The notes below the pieces were generated by a model. It searched no databases, was not told the DNA's origin, and was given only the letters and a program-made list of their open reading frames with translations. 17,542 nucleotides of DNA from Stenotrophomonas_A sp035539015. GTDB lineage: Bacteria > Pseudomonadota > Gammaproteobacteria > Xanthomonadales > Xanthomonadaceae. Every line of letters begins with the position of its first letter. Position 1 is the stretch's first letter. Positions 7,208-15,090 of this stretch are shown here, piece after piece. The stretch spans positions 1 to 17,542 of the forward strand of contig DATLJF010000295.1 of assembly GCA_035539015.1 (NCBI GenBank), given 5' to 3'. The position numbers and the translations under genes are program-made.

Positions 7208-8379
7208 TGGCCGCGAGCTTCCAGGGCGGCCACGGCCGGCAGGGTCTTGCCTTCGAGGAATTCGAGGAAGGCGCCGCCGCCGGTGGAGATGTAGCTGACC
7301 TGTTCGGCAATGCCGTACTTGTCCACCGCCGCCAGGGTGTCGCCGCCGCCGGCGATGGAGAAGCCCGGGGCGGCAGCAATCGCACGCGCCAGGGTTTCGG
7401 TGCCATGGCTGAAGGCTTCAAACTCGAATACCCCCACCGGGCCGTTCCACACCACGGTGCCGGCCTGGCCGATCAGCGCGGCATAGCGCGCGGCGGTGTC
7501 CGGGCCGATGTCCAGGATCAGGTCGTCGTCGGCAACCGCGTCCACCGCCTTCACCGTGGCCTCGGCCTCGGCGTTGAACTGCTTGGCCACGACCACGTCG
7601 CTTGGCAGCGGAATGTCTGCGCCGCGTGCCTTGGCCGCGGCGACGATCCGGTGGGCGGTCTCGATCAGGTCCGGTTCGCACAGCGACTTGCCGACGTTGT
7701 AGCCGGCCGCAGAAATGAAGGTGTTGGCGATGCCGCCGCCGACGATCAGCTGGTCGACCTTGTCCACCAGGTTGCTGAGCAGTTCGAGCTTGGTGGAGAC
7801 CTTGCTGCCGGCGACGATCGCCAGCAGCGGCCGCGCCGGATGCGCCAGCGCCTTGGCCAGGGCATCGAGTTCAGCCATCAACAGCGGACCACCGGCGGCG
7901 ACCGGTGCGAAGCGGATCACGCCGTGGGTCGAGGCCTGGGCGCGGTGCGCGGTGCCAAAGGCGTCCATCACGAACACATCGCACAGCGCGGCGTATTGCC
8001 TGGACAGCGCTTCGTCGTCCTTGCCCTCGCCCACGTTCATGCGGCAATTTTCCAGCAGCACCACCTGGCCCGGCTCGACCTCGACGCCGCCGACCCAGTC
8101 GCGCCGCAGCGGCACGTCGGTGCCGAGCAGCTGCGACAGGCGCCGGGCGACCGGGGCCAGGGAATCTTCCTGGGTCCAGGTGCCTTCCTTGGGCCGGCCC
8201 AGGTGCGAAGTCACCATGACCGCGGCGCCTTTTTCAAGCGCCAGCCGGATCGTCGGCACCGAAGCGAGGATGCGTTGCTCGGAGGTGATGCGGCCGTCCT
8301 CGATCGGCACGTTGAGATCCTGGCGGATCAGCACGCGCTTGCCGTTGAGGTCGAGGTCGGTCATTCGGACGATGGGCAT
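7204..8379 (-). CDS. pgk: Phosphoglycerate kinase
   Basis: This cytoplasmic enzyme makes ATP and 3-phosphoglycerate from 1,3-bisphosphoglycerate. The product is 391 residues from the ATG at 8377-8379, matching the usual bacterial length (about 387-395). Conserved stretches include IRQDLNVP (18-25) and SHLGRP (58-63) for 3-phosphoglycerate binding, DAFGTAHRAQAS, AGSKVSTK, the hinge and ATP-site motif WNGPVGVFE, and GGGDTLAAV with SYISTGGGAFLEFLEG near the C-terminus. An in-frame ATG seven codons upstream (8400) is possible, but known homologues begin at the (M)xIVRMTDLDL position, so I prefer 8379; neither start has a strong ribosome-binding site. The stop codon overlaps the GTG of the HAD phosphatase. 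The DUF3999 gene ends about 110 bases upstream. Confidence 0.97.
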   Translation of the reverse strand: MPIVRMTDLDLNGKRVLIRQDLNVPIEDGRITSEQRILASVPTIRLALEKGAAVMVTSHLGRPKEGTWTQEDSLAPVARRLSQLLGTDVPLRRDWVGGVEVEPGQVVLLENCRMNVGEGKDDEALSRQYAALCDVFVMDAFGTAHRAQASTHGVIRFAPVAAGGPLLMAELDALAKALAHPARPLLAIVAGSKVSTKLELLSNLVDKVDQLIVGGGIANTFISAAGYNVGKSLCEPDLIETAHRIVAAAKARGADIPLPSDVVVAKQFNAEAEATVKAVDAVADDDLILDIGPDTAARYAALIGQAGTVVWNGPVGVFEFEAFSHGTETLARAIAAAPGFSIAGGGDTLAAVDKYGIAEQVSYISTGGGAFLEFLEGKTLPAVAALEARGQ

Positions 8380-8450
8380 ATTCGCAACTCGCTGGGTCAT
8401 GAAGGGGCGCAGCCGGTGCGATCAGCCCACCGGCGTTGTTGACCCCCATT

Positions 8451-8485
8451 GTCCGGGCTGGCGCCGGACGGGGCAAACCGCCCCG
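8451..8485. other. Two abutting GC hairpins between the DUF3999 gene and pgk
   Basis: GTCCGG (8451-8456) pairs with CCGGAC (8464-8469), and CGGGGC (8469-8474) pairs with GCCCCG (8480-8485); the two share one base. There is no T-run, so intrinsic termination is unlikely. They could attenuate read-through from the DUF gene pair into pgk or mark an RNA processing site in the pgk leader. Confidence 0.3.
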
Positions 8486-8488
8486 CAC

Positions 8489-9859
8489 TCAGGCCGCCGG
8501 TGTGGCGCCGCGCCCGCGCAGCAGGCTCACCGCGAAACCGCCCACCAGCAGCGCGCCACCTACCAGCAGTGCCCACAGCAACCAGGTCTTCCAGTCGATC
8601 GGACGATCGGCGGGCAATAACGCCTGCTGCCCCGCCAATGGTTGCGCCGAAGGCGACAGCGTCGCCATCGCCGGCTGCCACTCGGGCCCGCGCGTGCGCC
8701 GCAATGCCGCCACCAACTGTGACAACGGCGCCTCGGCCCGCTGCACGCGCGCGCTGCCGGCGGCCAGCGCATAAGGCGCCGGTCCCTGGGCGATGAAGAC
8801 CAGGGTTTCCGGGCGATAGCCCACGCGCAGTTCGGGCATGGCCGCCACCTCGCCGCTGTCGGGAATCAAGCGCCAATAGCGGTCGCGGCTCGGCAGGGCC
8901 AGGGCTTGGGGCGGCGAACGCTGCCCGCTCGCACCGGCGCCGAGTTGATAGGCGAGCCAGGGGCCGGCGCGCTGTACCCACGGCGCCTCGGCACTGTCAC
9001 GGCTCTGCACGATCCAGCGCGTGGCCTGGTTATCGGGCGATACCACATCCACCTGCCCCACCGGAAAGCGGCCCGGCAAGGTGTACACGTAGCCGCGTTC
9101 CTGCGGCTGGCCGGCAAGCACCAGCCAGCGCGTGGCGTCCGGACGCAGCGGCCCGGGCAGCTCCACTTGCGCCTGCCGCAGCGGCGGCAGTTGTCCGGAC
9201 AATACCTGCACGCGCAGGTAGCGGGCGTTGCTGTCCAGCGCGATCCGGCGCTGCTGCAGGCGCTGCTCGCCGTTGCCGAGATCGACCACGCTGGCGCGCG
9301 GATCCAGCAGGTACCAATCGCGCAGGTTCTCGCTGCCTTCCACTTGCAGCTCGGCCTGCACCGGCGAGGTCGGCCGGTCCCATTCCAGGCGCAAGGCGCG
9401 CATCGGCGCGCGTAGCGCGCTGGCATCGATCACCCACGCCGCCGGCGCCTCGTCCTGCACGGGCCCGGCCTCGCGCGCCTGGATGCGGCGGATGCGACCG
9501 TCGGTGTCGCGCTCGGCGATCAACTCCAGGTCGCCCGAGCGCGCACCGGCGCGGCTGGGGAGCGCGAATAACGGCAAGGTCTTCAATTCCGCGGCCGGCA
9601 CCGCGGCATCGACCTCGGCCAATGCGGCCGGCAGTGGCCGGCCCTGCGCATTGAACGGCTGCACGTCGGCCAGGGTGGGCGACTGCGCGGTGCGGTACAC
9701 CGCCTCGTCCAGGTGCACGCGATAGGCCCCCGCCTCGGCGACCTGCAATTGCAGTGGCCACTGCTGCACGTACTGCGCCGGTTCGTTGGTTACTGCCGCC
9801 AGTGCCAGCGCAGGCACGCACAGTGCCCACCAGGCCACGCGAGCTCGCAAACTGATCAT
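8489..9859 (-). CDS. DUF3999-family exported protein with C-terminal membrane anchor
   Basis: The 456-residue product is of unknown function. A signal peptide (about 1-22, with a WWALCVPALALA core) sends it to the periplasm, and one hydrophobic segment near the C-terminus (WLLWALLVGGALLVGGFAVSLL) followed by Arg-rich residues anchors it in the inner membrane. The body looks all-beta. Two stretches of similar shape, around LRDWYLLDP...NARYLRVQVLSG and around ATRWIVQSRD...RDRYWRLIPDSG, resemble galactose-binding-like beta-sandwich domains, which is my reading rather than a database result. The start is the ATG at 9857-9859. It overlaps the upstream DUF2339 stop by ATGA and is preceded by GGAGGAG, so the two proteins should be made together. 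The same pair occurs side by side in many proteobacteria, as far as I know, suggesting a complex at the inner membrane facing the periplasm. Confidence 0.88.
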   Translation of the reverse strand: MISLRARVAWWALCVPALALAAVTNEPAQYVQQWPLQLQVAEAGAYRVHLDEAVYRTAQSPTLADVQPFNAQGRPLPAALAEVDAAVPAAELKTLPLFALPSRAGARSGDLELIAERDTDGRIRRIQAREAGPVQDEAPAAWVIDASALRAPMRALRLEWDRPTSPVQAELQVEGSENLRDWYLLDPRASVVDLGNGEQRLQQRRIALDSNARYLRVQVLSGQLPPLRQAQVELPGPLRPDATRWLVLAGQPQERGYVYTLPGRFPVGQVDVVSPDNQATRWIVQSRDSAEAPWVQRAGPWLAYQLGAGASGQRSPPQALALPSRDRYWRLIPDSGEVAAMPELRVGYRPETLVFIAQGPAPYALAAGSARVQRAEAPLSQLVAALRRTRGPEWQPAMATLSPSAQPLAGQQALLPADRPIDWKTWLLWALLVGGALLVGGFAVSLLRGRGATPAA

Positions 9860-12513
9860 GCCATCTCCTCCTGGCCCGCCGCTGCCAGCGGACGCGGCGG
9901 CGCTGGCGCGATGTAGCCAACCAGCGTGCACAGTAGCCCGTAGGCAATGAACGAGCCGATGCCGAGCAGGTTGCCCAAATGTTGGCGATCGACCAGCACC
10001 AGCTTGGCCAGCACCAGTGCCATCAACACCGCGCCGGCCAGCCATAGCGCGCGCTGGTGGCGGCGCGAGCCGGAGATCCAGCCGGCCACGCCGAGCACGC
10101 TCCAGACTACGGTCAGGCTGGTCTGGCTGAGGCCAGCCGAGAGCAGCGACGGCGTCCACGGCAGGTCGCCCCAGTGATGCACGCTGCGCAGCGTCGCCAT
10201 GGTGACCCACAACAAGCCTGCGCACGCCGCCAGCGGCACGCGGCGCTGCGATAGCCAATCCGGCGCATGCCGCCACAACGCGCGCAACAGCAAGGCCAGC
10301 GCAGCCAACTGGGTGAGCTCGCCCGGATTAAGCACCGGCAGCCAGGGCAGCGGCTGCGCCGACAGCGGCGCGGCCAGCGACGCCAGCCAGATCACCGCCA
10401 CGATAAGCGCCGCCGTCGCACGCAACCACGGCAACCAGGGCAGGAACGCCTCGCCCAGCGGCGCGGCCAGCCAGCGCCAGCGCAGCAAGGCGGCCGCCAG
10501 CAGCGCCAGCCAGGGCGCCGCGCCCAGCGCCAGCAACCAGCCGCCGGCCAGCGCGTAATGCAGGCCCAGCCAACGCAGGCACAGCGTCGCCACCGTGGCC
10601 CACAGCAGCCACCAGACAAACTGCGCTGCTGCGGCAAAAGCCAGGTCGCGGCCCGCGCGCAGGCACCACAGCGCACGCACGCCCAACAGCGCGAACAACG
10701 GCCAAGCCCACGCGCCGTGGCCAGCCAGCGGCGGCCGTTGAAGATCGGTTTGCGCCACTGCCAGCGGCAGCGCGAACAGGAACGCCAAGGCGGTGGTGGC
10801 AGCAAGCGCCGCTGCCGGCCGCCGCCGATGGACCTCGGCTGCCAGCCAGCCGGTAAAACCGGCCACGGCCAAGGCCACATGCGCACGTGCATCAAGCTGG
10901 ACGAAGCTGGCGATCTCATCGCTCGCCATTCCGCACCACCAACCCAGCCCCCACACATAGGCCGCCAACGCCGGCAGCGACTGCGCGTGTGCGCGCCAGG
11001 CCCATGCCGTGGCAAAGCCGGCCAGGGCGATCAGCAGGCCACTCATGAAATGCGCATTGGCGACCGGCCGCAGCATCTCGCCGTGGATCGGCAATGCCAG
11101 CCCGAACGCGACCATCGCAGCCAGTTGCAACGCCACGCCACTCCACTGCGGCAGCGCGCGCTGCTGGCGCAGGCCAAGCCAGACCAGGCCGGCGCCTTCG
11201 AGGGCGAAAACCCCCGCCGTTGCGTGCGCGGACAACGCCAACGGCACCGCCAGCGTAGCGAAGCCAACAGCCAACACGGCATGGGCCTGGCCAAGCAGGC
11301 GCGTGCGCACATCGCGCAGGCACCAGGCAGCGAGCAACGCATAGACCGCGGCCACGGCGAGCGCACACAACGCCAGCGGCCAGCGTTCACCACGCAACAA
11401 CCCTGCCTGCAGCGCGAATGCCACCAGCGGCGCGCCAAACACCAAGCTGCCATCGATCCAGCGTTCGCCCCCGCCGCGGCGCGCATACAGCACCGGGATG
11501 ATCAGGTAGAACGCAAAGAACAACAGCAGGAACGGCTCGGTCGTGGCGAACTGTTCGGGCTTGTAACTCAATACGCCCCACAGCGTGCCGATGCCGAAGG
11601 TAAACGCGAAACCAAGCAAGTTGAGCACGCGCCAGGGCCGCCACCAGGCAATGGCGAACACCCCGGCATTGACCAGCGCGTAATAGGTAAACAAGGCCAC
11701 ATGGTTGCCACTACCAGTGGACAACCATAGCGGCGCGAGGAACCCGGCCAGCGTGCCGAGCACGGCGAGGGTGCGCGAATCCTGCAACACCGCCAGCACG
11801 CACATTCCCGCTACCAGCAGCACACTGATGGCGAAGGCGGCCTGCACCGGCATCAAGTCATAGCGCTTGAACGCGGCGAACACCACCAGCAACAGCACGC
11901 CGATCGCGCCGCCCTGCAAGGCCTGGCCGAACGCCGGGCGCGCCAGGCGCTGGCGCCAGCCGAACACCAGGCCGGCGAGGGCCGCCGCCGCGATGCCCGC
12001 CAGCCGCAGTTCGACCGGCAAGCGCAGCCAGCCCTGGTCGCTGGCGTACTTGAGCAACGCCCCCACGCCGGCCAGCAGCACCAACATGCCGACCTTCACC
12101 GGCACGTTGCCTTCGGTGAACCAACGCTTGGCCGCGCTCAGGAAACGCTCCAGCGGACCGGGACTGTGGGGCACGCGACGCTCGACCGCCGGGCTGGCGG
12201 CCTGCGCTGTCGCGGCTACGGGTTGCGCCGGCGTGGCTCCCCAGGGCGCTGCGGATGCCTCGGGCAACGGCGGTGGCGCCGGACGCGGCCGCAGGACGGC
12301 CGGCTGCTCAGGGGAAGGCTCGGCAGCCGGTGCCGGTGCCGTGCGCAACGGCGCAGCGGTTGCGGCCGCCTCCGGCCGGGCCTGCAGCTCGGCTACGCGC
12401 TGCTCCAGCCCGGCAACGCGCCGGCGCAGGCTCGACAGCGACAGCCACAACACCAGCAGCAGCACCGGTACCGCGAGCACCGCCAACACCACCAGCACAA
12501 TGATCGATTCCAA
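9856..12513 (-). CDS. DUF2339-family large integral membrane protein
   Basis: The 885-residue product is of unknown function. Residues 1-26 form a first membrane helix (IIVLVVLAVLAVPVLLLVLW). A short coiled coil (SLRRRVAGLEQRVAELQ) follows, then an Ala/Pro-rich flexible cytoplasmic linker of about 80 residues. The core from VPVKVGMLVLLAGVGALLKY onward is a long array of closely packed hydrophobic helices, over twenty by eye, reaching the C-terminus. STGSGNHVALFTYYALVN and the charged helix linkers are typical of DUF2339. I place the start at the TTG at 12511-12513: AGGAG lies eight bases upstream and the membrane helix begins at once, whereas the frame extended to 12624 has no homology-like sequence or ribosome site. 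Its stop overlaps the DUF3999 start. A transporter, or an envelope sugar- or lipid-handling protein, is conceivable but not shown. Confidence 0.88.
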   Translation of the reverse strand: MESIIVLVVLAVLAVPVLLLVLWLSLSSLRRRVAGLEQRVAELQARPEAAATAAPLRTAPAPAAEPSPEQPAVLRPRPAPPPLPEASAAPWGATPAQPVAATAQAASPAVERRVPHSPGPLERFLSAAKRWFTEGNVPVKVGMLVLLAGVGALLKYASDQGWLRLPVELRLAGIAAAALAGLVFGWRQRLARPAFGQALQGGAIGVLLLVVFAAFKRYDLMPVQAAFAISVLLVAGMCVLAVLQDSRTLAVLGTLAGFLAPLWLSTGSGNHVALFTYYALVNAGVFAIAWWRPWRVLNLLGFAFTFGIGTLWGVLSYKPEQFATTEPFLLLFFAFYLIIPVLYARRGGGERWIDGSLVFGAPLVAFALQAGLLRGERWPLALCALAVAAVYALLAAWCLRDVRTRLLGQAHAVLAVGFATLAVPLALSAHATAGVFALEGAGLVWLGLRQQRALPQWSGVALQLAAMVAFGLALPIHGEMLRPVANAHFMSGLLIALAGFATAWAWRAHAQSLPALAAYVWGLGWWCGMASDEIASFVQLDARAHVALAVAGFTGWLAAEVHRRRPAAALAATTALAFLFALPLAVAQTDLQRPPLAGHGAWAWPLFALLGVRALWCLRAGRDLAFAAAAQFVWWLLWATVATLCLRWLGLHYALAGGWLLALGAAPWLALLAAALLRWRWLAAPLGEAFLPWLPWLRATAALIVAVIWLASLAAPLSAQPLPWLPVLNPGELTQLAALALLLRALWRHAPDWLSQRRVPLAACAGLLWVTMATLRSVHHWGDLPWTPSLLSAGLSQTSLTVVWSVLGVAGWISGSRRHQRALWLAGAVLMALVLAKLVLVDRQHLGNLLGIGSFIAYGLLCTLVGYIAPAPPRPLAAAGQEEMA

Positions 12514-12627
12514 GCGTCCCGCTCCTGTCCTTGTGACGCGGCGCCAGGCCGCTTCGTCCTGCTCTCGCCCGCATGCTACCCGAGGATGCCCCCGGCACTG
12601 CAGGCCAGCGCAACGCGATCCCAAAGC

Positions 12628-12651
12628 TCCTGGCGACTAAAGTCCTGGCGA
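12628..12651. repeat. 9-bp direct repeat in the divergent DUF2339 / chemoreceptor-like intergenic region
   Basis: TCCTGGCGA occurs at 12628-12636 and again at 12643-12651, a period of 15 bases, with CTAAAG between. It lies in the 207-base gap between two divergent genes, where promoters for both must be. It may be a binding site for a regulator that recognises direct repeats. No convincing -35/-10 pair was found in either direction in this gap. Confidence 0.4.
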
Positions 12652-12720
12652 TTTCGGCCGATGAGCGCCGAATGGGGTTCAAAGACGAACCTCCCCTCCC
12701 CACCCCAAGGATGTCCCGCC

Positions 12721-13797
12721 ATGAACCTGCCCGCCGCGCCCGCCGAGGCCAGCGTCGACGACCATATCCGCTCGGTCGCCGGCCTGTCCGCCCGCCTTCT
12801 CACGCAGTTGCGGCAGTCATTGCAGCGGATCGAGGAGATCAACCGCACCACCCAGGTGATCTCAATGAACGCGCGCATAGAATCGGCGCGCATTGGCACT
12901 GCCGGCCGCGGTTTCGCGGTGATCGCGCAAGAGATGGACGTCCTCTCGCGGCGCGTGGCCGACGCCACCCGCGACATCGACCGCACTGCCGACTCCACCC
13001 GCGGCGAGATGCAGGACACCCTCGCCCGCCTGGAAGACGACGTGCGCCGCACCCGGCTCAGCGAACTGGCGCTGGTGAACATCGACCTGATCGACCGCAA
13101 CCTCTACGAACGCAGCTGCGACGTGCGCTGGTGGGCCACCGACACCGCGATGGTGGCCGCGGCGCAACCGGACTGCACACCCGACGCCCTGGCCCATGCC
13201 TCGCGGAGGATGGGGCAGATCCTGGATTCATACACGGTCTACTTCGACCTGGTGCTGGTCGGCGCCGATGGCCGGGTGGTGGTCAACGGACGCCCTCAGG
13301 AATATGCCTCGGCCGGCCTCGACGTGCGCGACACCGAGTGGTTCAACTCGGCCTGGCGCACCGCCAGTGGCGAAGCCTTCGGCTTCCAGACGGTACATGC
13401 CAGCCCATTGGCCGGCGGCGAGCGCGTGCTGGTCTACTCCTGCAGCGTGCGCGAAGGCGGCCGCGTCGATGGGCGGGTGCTGGGCGTGCTGGGGATTGTC
13501 TTTCGTTGGGATGCGCTGGCGCAGACGGTGGTGCAGCGCACGCCGTTGTCGGAGCAGGAATGGGGACGCAGCCGGGTATGCATCGTGGATGACCGCGGCT
13601 TGGTGCTGGCCGATTCTGCGGGGCGGACGCTACAGGATGTGATCGAGTTTCCGGGGCGGGAGGCGTTGTTTCGCAAGCCGCGCGAGGCGGTGCTGGTGGA
13701 GTACGCCGGACGGCCGCATTGTGTGGCGCATGCGGGGTCGCCTGGGTATGAGACTTATCGGACTGGGTGGCATTGTTTGATTTTGCAGGCTGTTTAG
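12721..13797 (+). CDS. Soluble chemoreceptor-like protein: N-terminal MCP signalling tip, C-terminal Cache-like sensor
   Basis: The 358-residue product has no signal peptide or membrane helix and should be cytoplasmic. Residues about 30-110 match the tip of the methyl-accepting chemotaxis signalling hairpin: EEINRTTQVISMNARIESAR followed by GRGFAVIAQEMDVLSRRVADAT. This is the region that normally contacts CheA and CheW. The flanking coiled coil is very short, so long methylation helices are absent. From about residue 117 a Cache-like sensor begins with NLYERSCDVRWWATD (127-141). It continues with YFDLVLVGADGRVVVNGRP, DVRDTEWFNSA, LGVLGIVFRWDALAQ and a second half-domain with VCIVDDRGLVLADS. 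The order is the reverse of classical receptors. The start is the ATG at 12721 with AAGGATG upstream; a longer frame opening at 12166 is antisense to DUF2339. No che or flagellar gene is nearby. The ligand is unknown. Confidence 0.82.
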   Translation: MNLPAAPAEASVDDHIRSVAGLSARLLTQLRQSLQRIEEINRTTQVISMNARIESARIGTAGRGFAVIAQEMDVLSRRVADATRDIDRTADSTRGEMQDTLARLEDDVRRTRLSELALVNIDLIDRNLYERSCDVRWWATDTAMVAAAQPDCTPDALAHASRRMGQILDSYTVYFDLVLVGADGRVVVNGRPQEYASAGLDVRDTEWFNSAWRTASGEAFGFQTVHASPLAGGERVLVYSCSVREGGRVDGRVLGVLGIVFRWDALAQTVVQRTPLSEQEWGRSRVCIVDDRGLVLADSAGRTLQDVIEFPGREALFRKPREAVLVEYAGRPHCVAHAGSPGYETYRTGWHCLILQAV

Positions 13798-13824
13798 AAG
13801 GGCGCAGAACGCGGCCGCCGAAAT

Positions 13825-13954
13825 TTGGTCGCGCGGCGACCGGGGGTAGGGCCTTTCGGGACACGCACGTAAACCCATCCATGGGGGCTAATCGACGACA
13901 TCCATGTCGTCGATTGTCCCGAAAGGGGCCTGACCCCGAACGCCGCGCGACCAA
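13825..13954. repeat. 130-bp intergenic palindromic repeat element
   Basis: Imperfect outer inverted repeats of 39-40 bases (13825-13863 and 13915-13954) start with TTGGTCGCGCGGCG and end with TTTCGGGACA. Inside lie two small palindromes with the same ATCCAT core: CCCAT-CC-ATGGG near 13875-13886, and a perfect 11-bp repeat ATCGACGACAT/ATGTCGTCGAT at 13891-13914. The whole can fold into one long cruciform. From memory, intergenic elements of this wording (ACGTAAACCCATCCATGGGGGCT) recur in Xanthomonadaceae genomes and produce spurious small reading frames. It has no coding capacity and would be a non-autonomous, REP/MITE-like element. Confidence 0.75.
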
Positions 13955-13975
13955 CTTCAGACAACCAAACTGCCC

Positions 13976-14010
13976 AAAAAAAAACAGCCCCGGGAAAAAT
14001 CCCAGGGCTG
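13976..14010 (-). terminator. Intrinsic terminator of gapA
   Basis: Read on the minus strand, the arm at 14000-14010 pairs with 13985-13995 over 11 positions with one mismatch around a four-base loop, followed by a run of nine T residues (13976-13984). It lies about 25 bases past the gap stop codon. The plus-strand side has no T-run, so it acts on gap only. Confidence 0.9.
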
Positions 14011-14034
14011 CAAAAAACCAAAAACCAAAACGCC

Positions 14035-15039
14035 TTACTTGGCAGCCACAACCTTGGCCAACTCCAAGCACTTGTTCGAATAACCCCATTCGTTGTCATA
14101 CCAGCTCACCAGCTTCACGAACGTATCGTCCAGCTGGATACCGGCATCGGCATCGAACACCGACGTGCACGTCTCGCCGCGGAAATCCGTCGCCACCACC
14201 TTGTCTTCGGTGTAGCCCAGGATGCCCTTCAACGCGCCCTCGCTCTGCGCCTTGATCTCGGCGCAAATCTCCGCGTAGGTGGCCGGCTTCTCCAGCTCGC
14301 ACGTCAGATCGACCACCGACACATCGCTGGTCGGCACCCGGAAACTCATGCCGGTCAGCTTCTTGTTGAGCGACGGGATCACCTTGCCCACGGCCTTCGC
14401 CGCACCGGTCGAGGACGGAATGATGTTCTCCAGGATGCCGCGACCACCGCGCCAATCCTTGTTCGACGGACCATCGACGGTCTTCTGCGTCGCCGTCGCC
14501 GCATGCACTGTGGTCATCAGGCCGCGCTTGATGCCCCACTTGTCATGGATCACCTTGGCCAGCGGCGCCAGGCAGTTGGTGGTGCACGAGGCGTTGGAGA
14601 CGATGGTCTCGCCGTTGTAGCTCTCGTGGTTGACGCCGTAGACGAACATCGGCGTGTCGTCCTTCGACGGCGCCGACAGGATCACCTTCTTCGCACCGGC
14701 GGCCAGGTGCTTCTCGGCCGTGTCCTTGCTCAGGAACAGGCCGGTGGATTCGATCACCACCTCGGCACCGACCTCGTCCCACTTCAGGTTGGCCGGGTCG
14801 CGCTCGGCGGTCAGGCGGATCTTCTTGCCGTTGATGATCAGGGTGGTGCCCTCGACCTTCACCTCACCCTTGAAGCGGCCGTGGACCGAGTCGTACTGGA
14901 GCATGTAGGCCAGGTAGTCCGGCTCCAGCAGGTCGTTGATGGCGACGATCTCGATGTCGTTGCCGAAGTTCTGCACCGCAGAACGCAGAACGTTGCGCCC
15001 GATGCGACCGAAACCGTTGATGCCGACCTTGATTGCCAT
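14035..15039 (-). CDS. gapA: Glyceraldehyde-3-phosphate dehydrogenase, type I
   Basis: This 334-residue cytoplasmic enzyme oxidises glyceraldehyde 3-phosphate to 1,3-bisphosphoglycerate with NAD+. The Rossmann motif GINGFGRIG (6-14) opens the protein, and Asp36 in INDLLEPDY indicates NAD+ rather than NADP+ preference. The catalytic Cys152 sits in SNASCTTNC and the activating His179 in MTTVHAAT. Further typical stretches are GGRGILENIIPSSTGAAKA, FRVPTSDVSVVDL and the C-terminal SWYDNEWGYSNK. The ATG at 15037-15039 is chosen over a GTG two codons upstream because homologues begin MAIKVGINGFG and AGGAG lies nine bases before it. The gene stands alone, away from pgk, and is divergent from ompW across a 195-base region that includes an FNR-type site. 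A strong terminator follows. Confidence 0.97.
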   Translation of the reverse strand: MAIKVGINGFGRIGRNVLRSAVQNFGNDIEIVAINDLLEPDYLAYMLQYDSVHGRFKGEVKVEGTTLIINGKKIRLTAERDPANLKWDEVGAEVVIESTGLFLSKDTAEKHLAAGAKKVILSAPSKDDTPMFVYGVNHESYNGETIVSNASCTTNCLAPLAKVIHDKWGIKRGLMTTVHAATATQKTVDGPSNKDWRGGRGILENIIPSSTGAAKAVGKVIPSLNKKLTGMSFRVPTSDVSVVDLTCELEKPATYAEICAEIKAQSEGALKGILGYTEDKVVATDFRGETCTSVFDADAGIQLDDTFVKLVSWYDNEWGYSNKCLELAKVVAAK

Positions 15040-15090
15040 GTTCACGAGCTCCTGCGGCCGCGCCAGCGCGGCGGGTGGAAAGGGAGGGTC

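Noticed and set aside
7198..8442. A 414-codon plus-strand open frame antisense to pgk.
   Set aside because: Its composition is that of an antisense shadow; the minus strand encodes an unmistakable phosphoglycerate kinase over the same bases.
10267..11730. A 487-codon plus-strand open frame rich in Gln and Arg inside DUF2339.
   Set aside because: Gln/Arg/Ala-rich low-complexity product is the reverse complement of Leu/Ala-rich membrane helices; no start signal.
12166..12720. An upstream extension of the chemoreceptor-like frame.
   Set aside because: Antisense to the DUF2339 N-terminus; the ATG at 12721 has a ribosome-binding site and the coding character begins there.
13630..14099. Several short open frames on both strands across the palindromic repeat.
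   Set aside because: They arise from the repeat and from antisense gap sequence; small spurious proteins from such repeats are common in annotations of this family.
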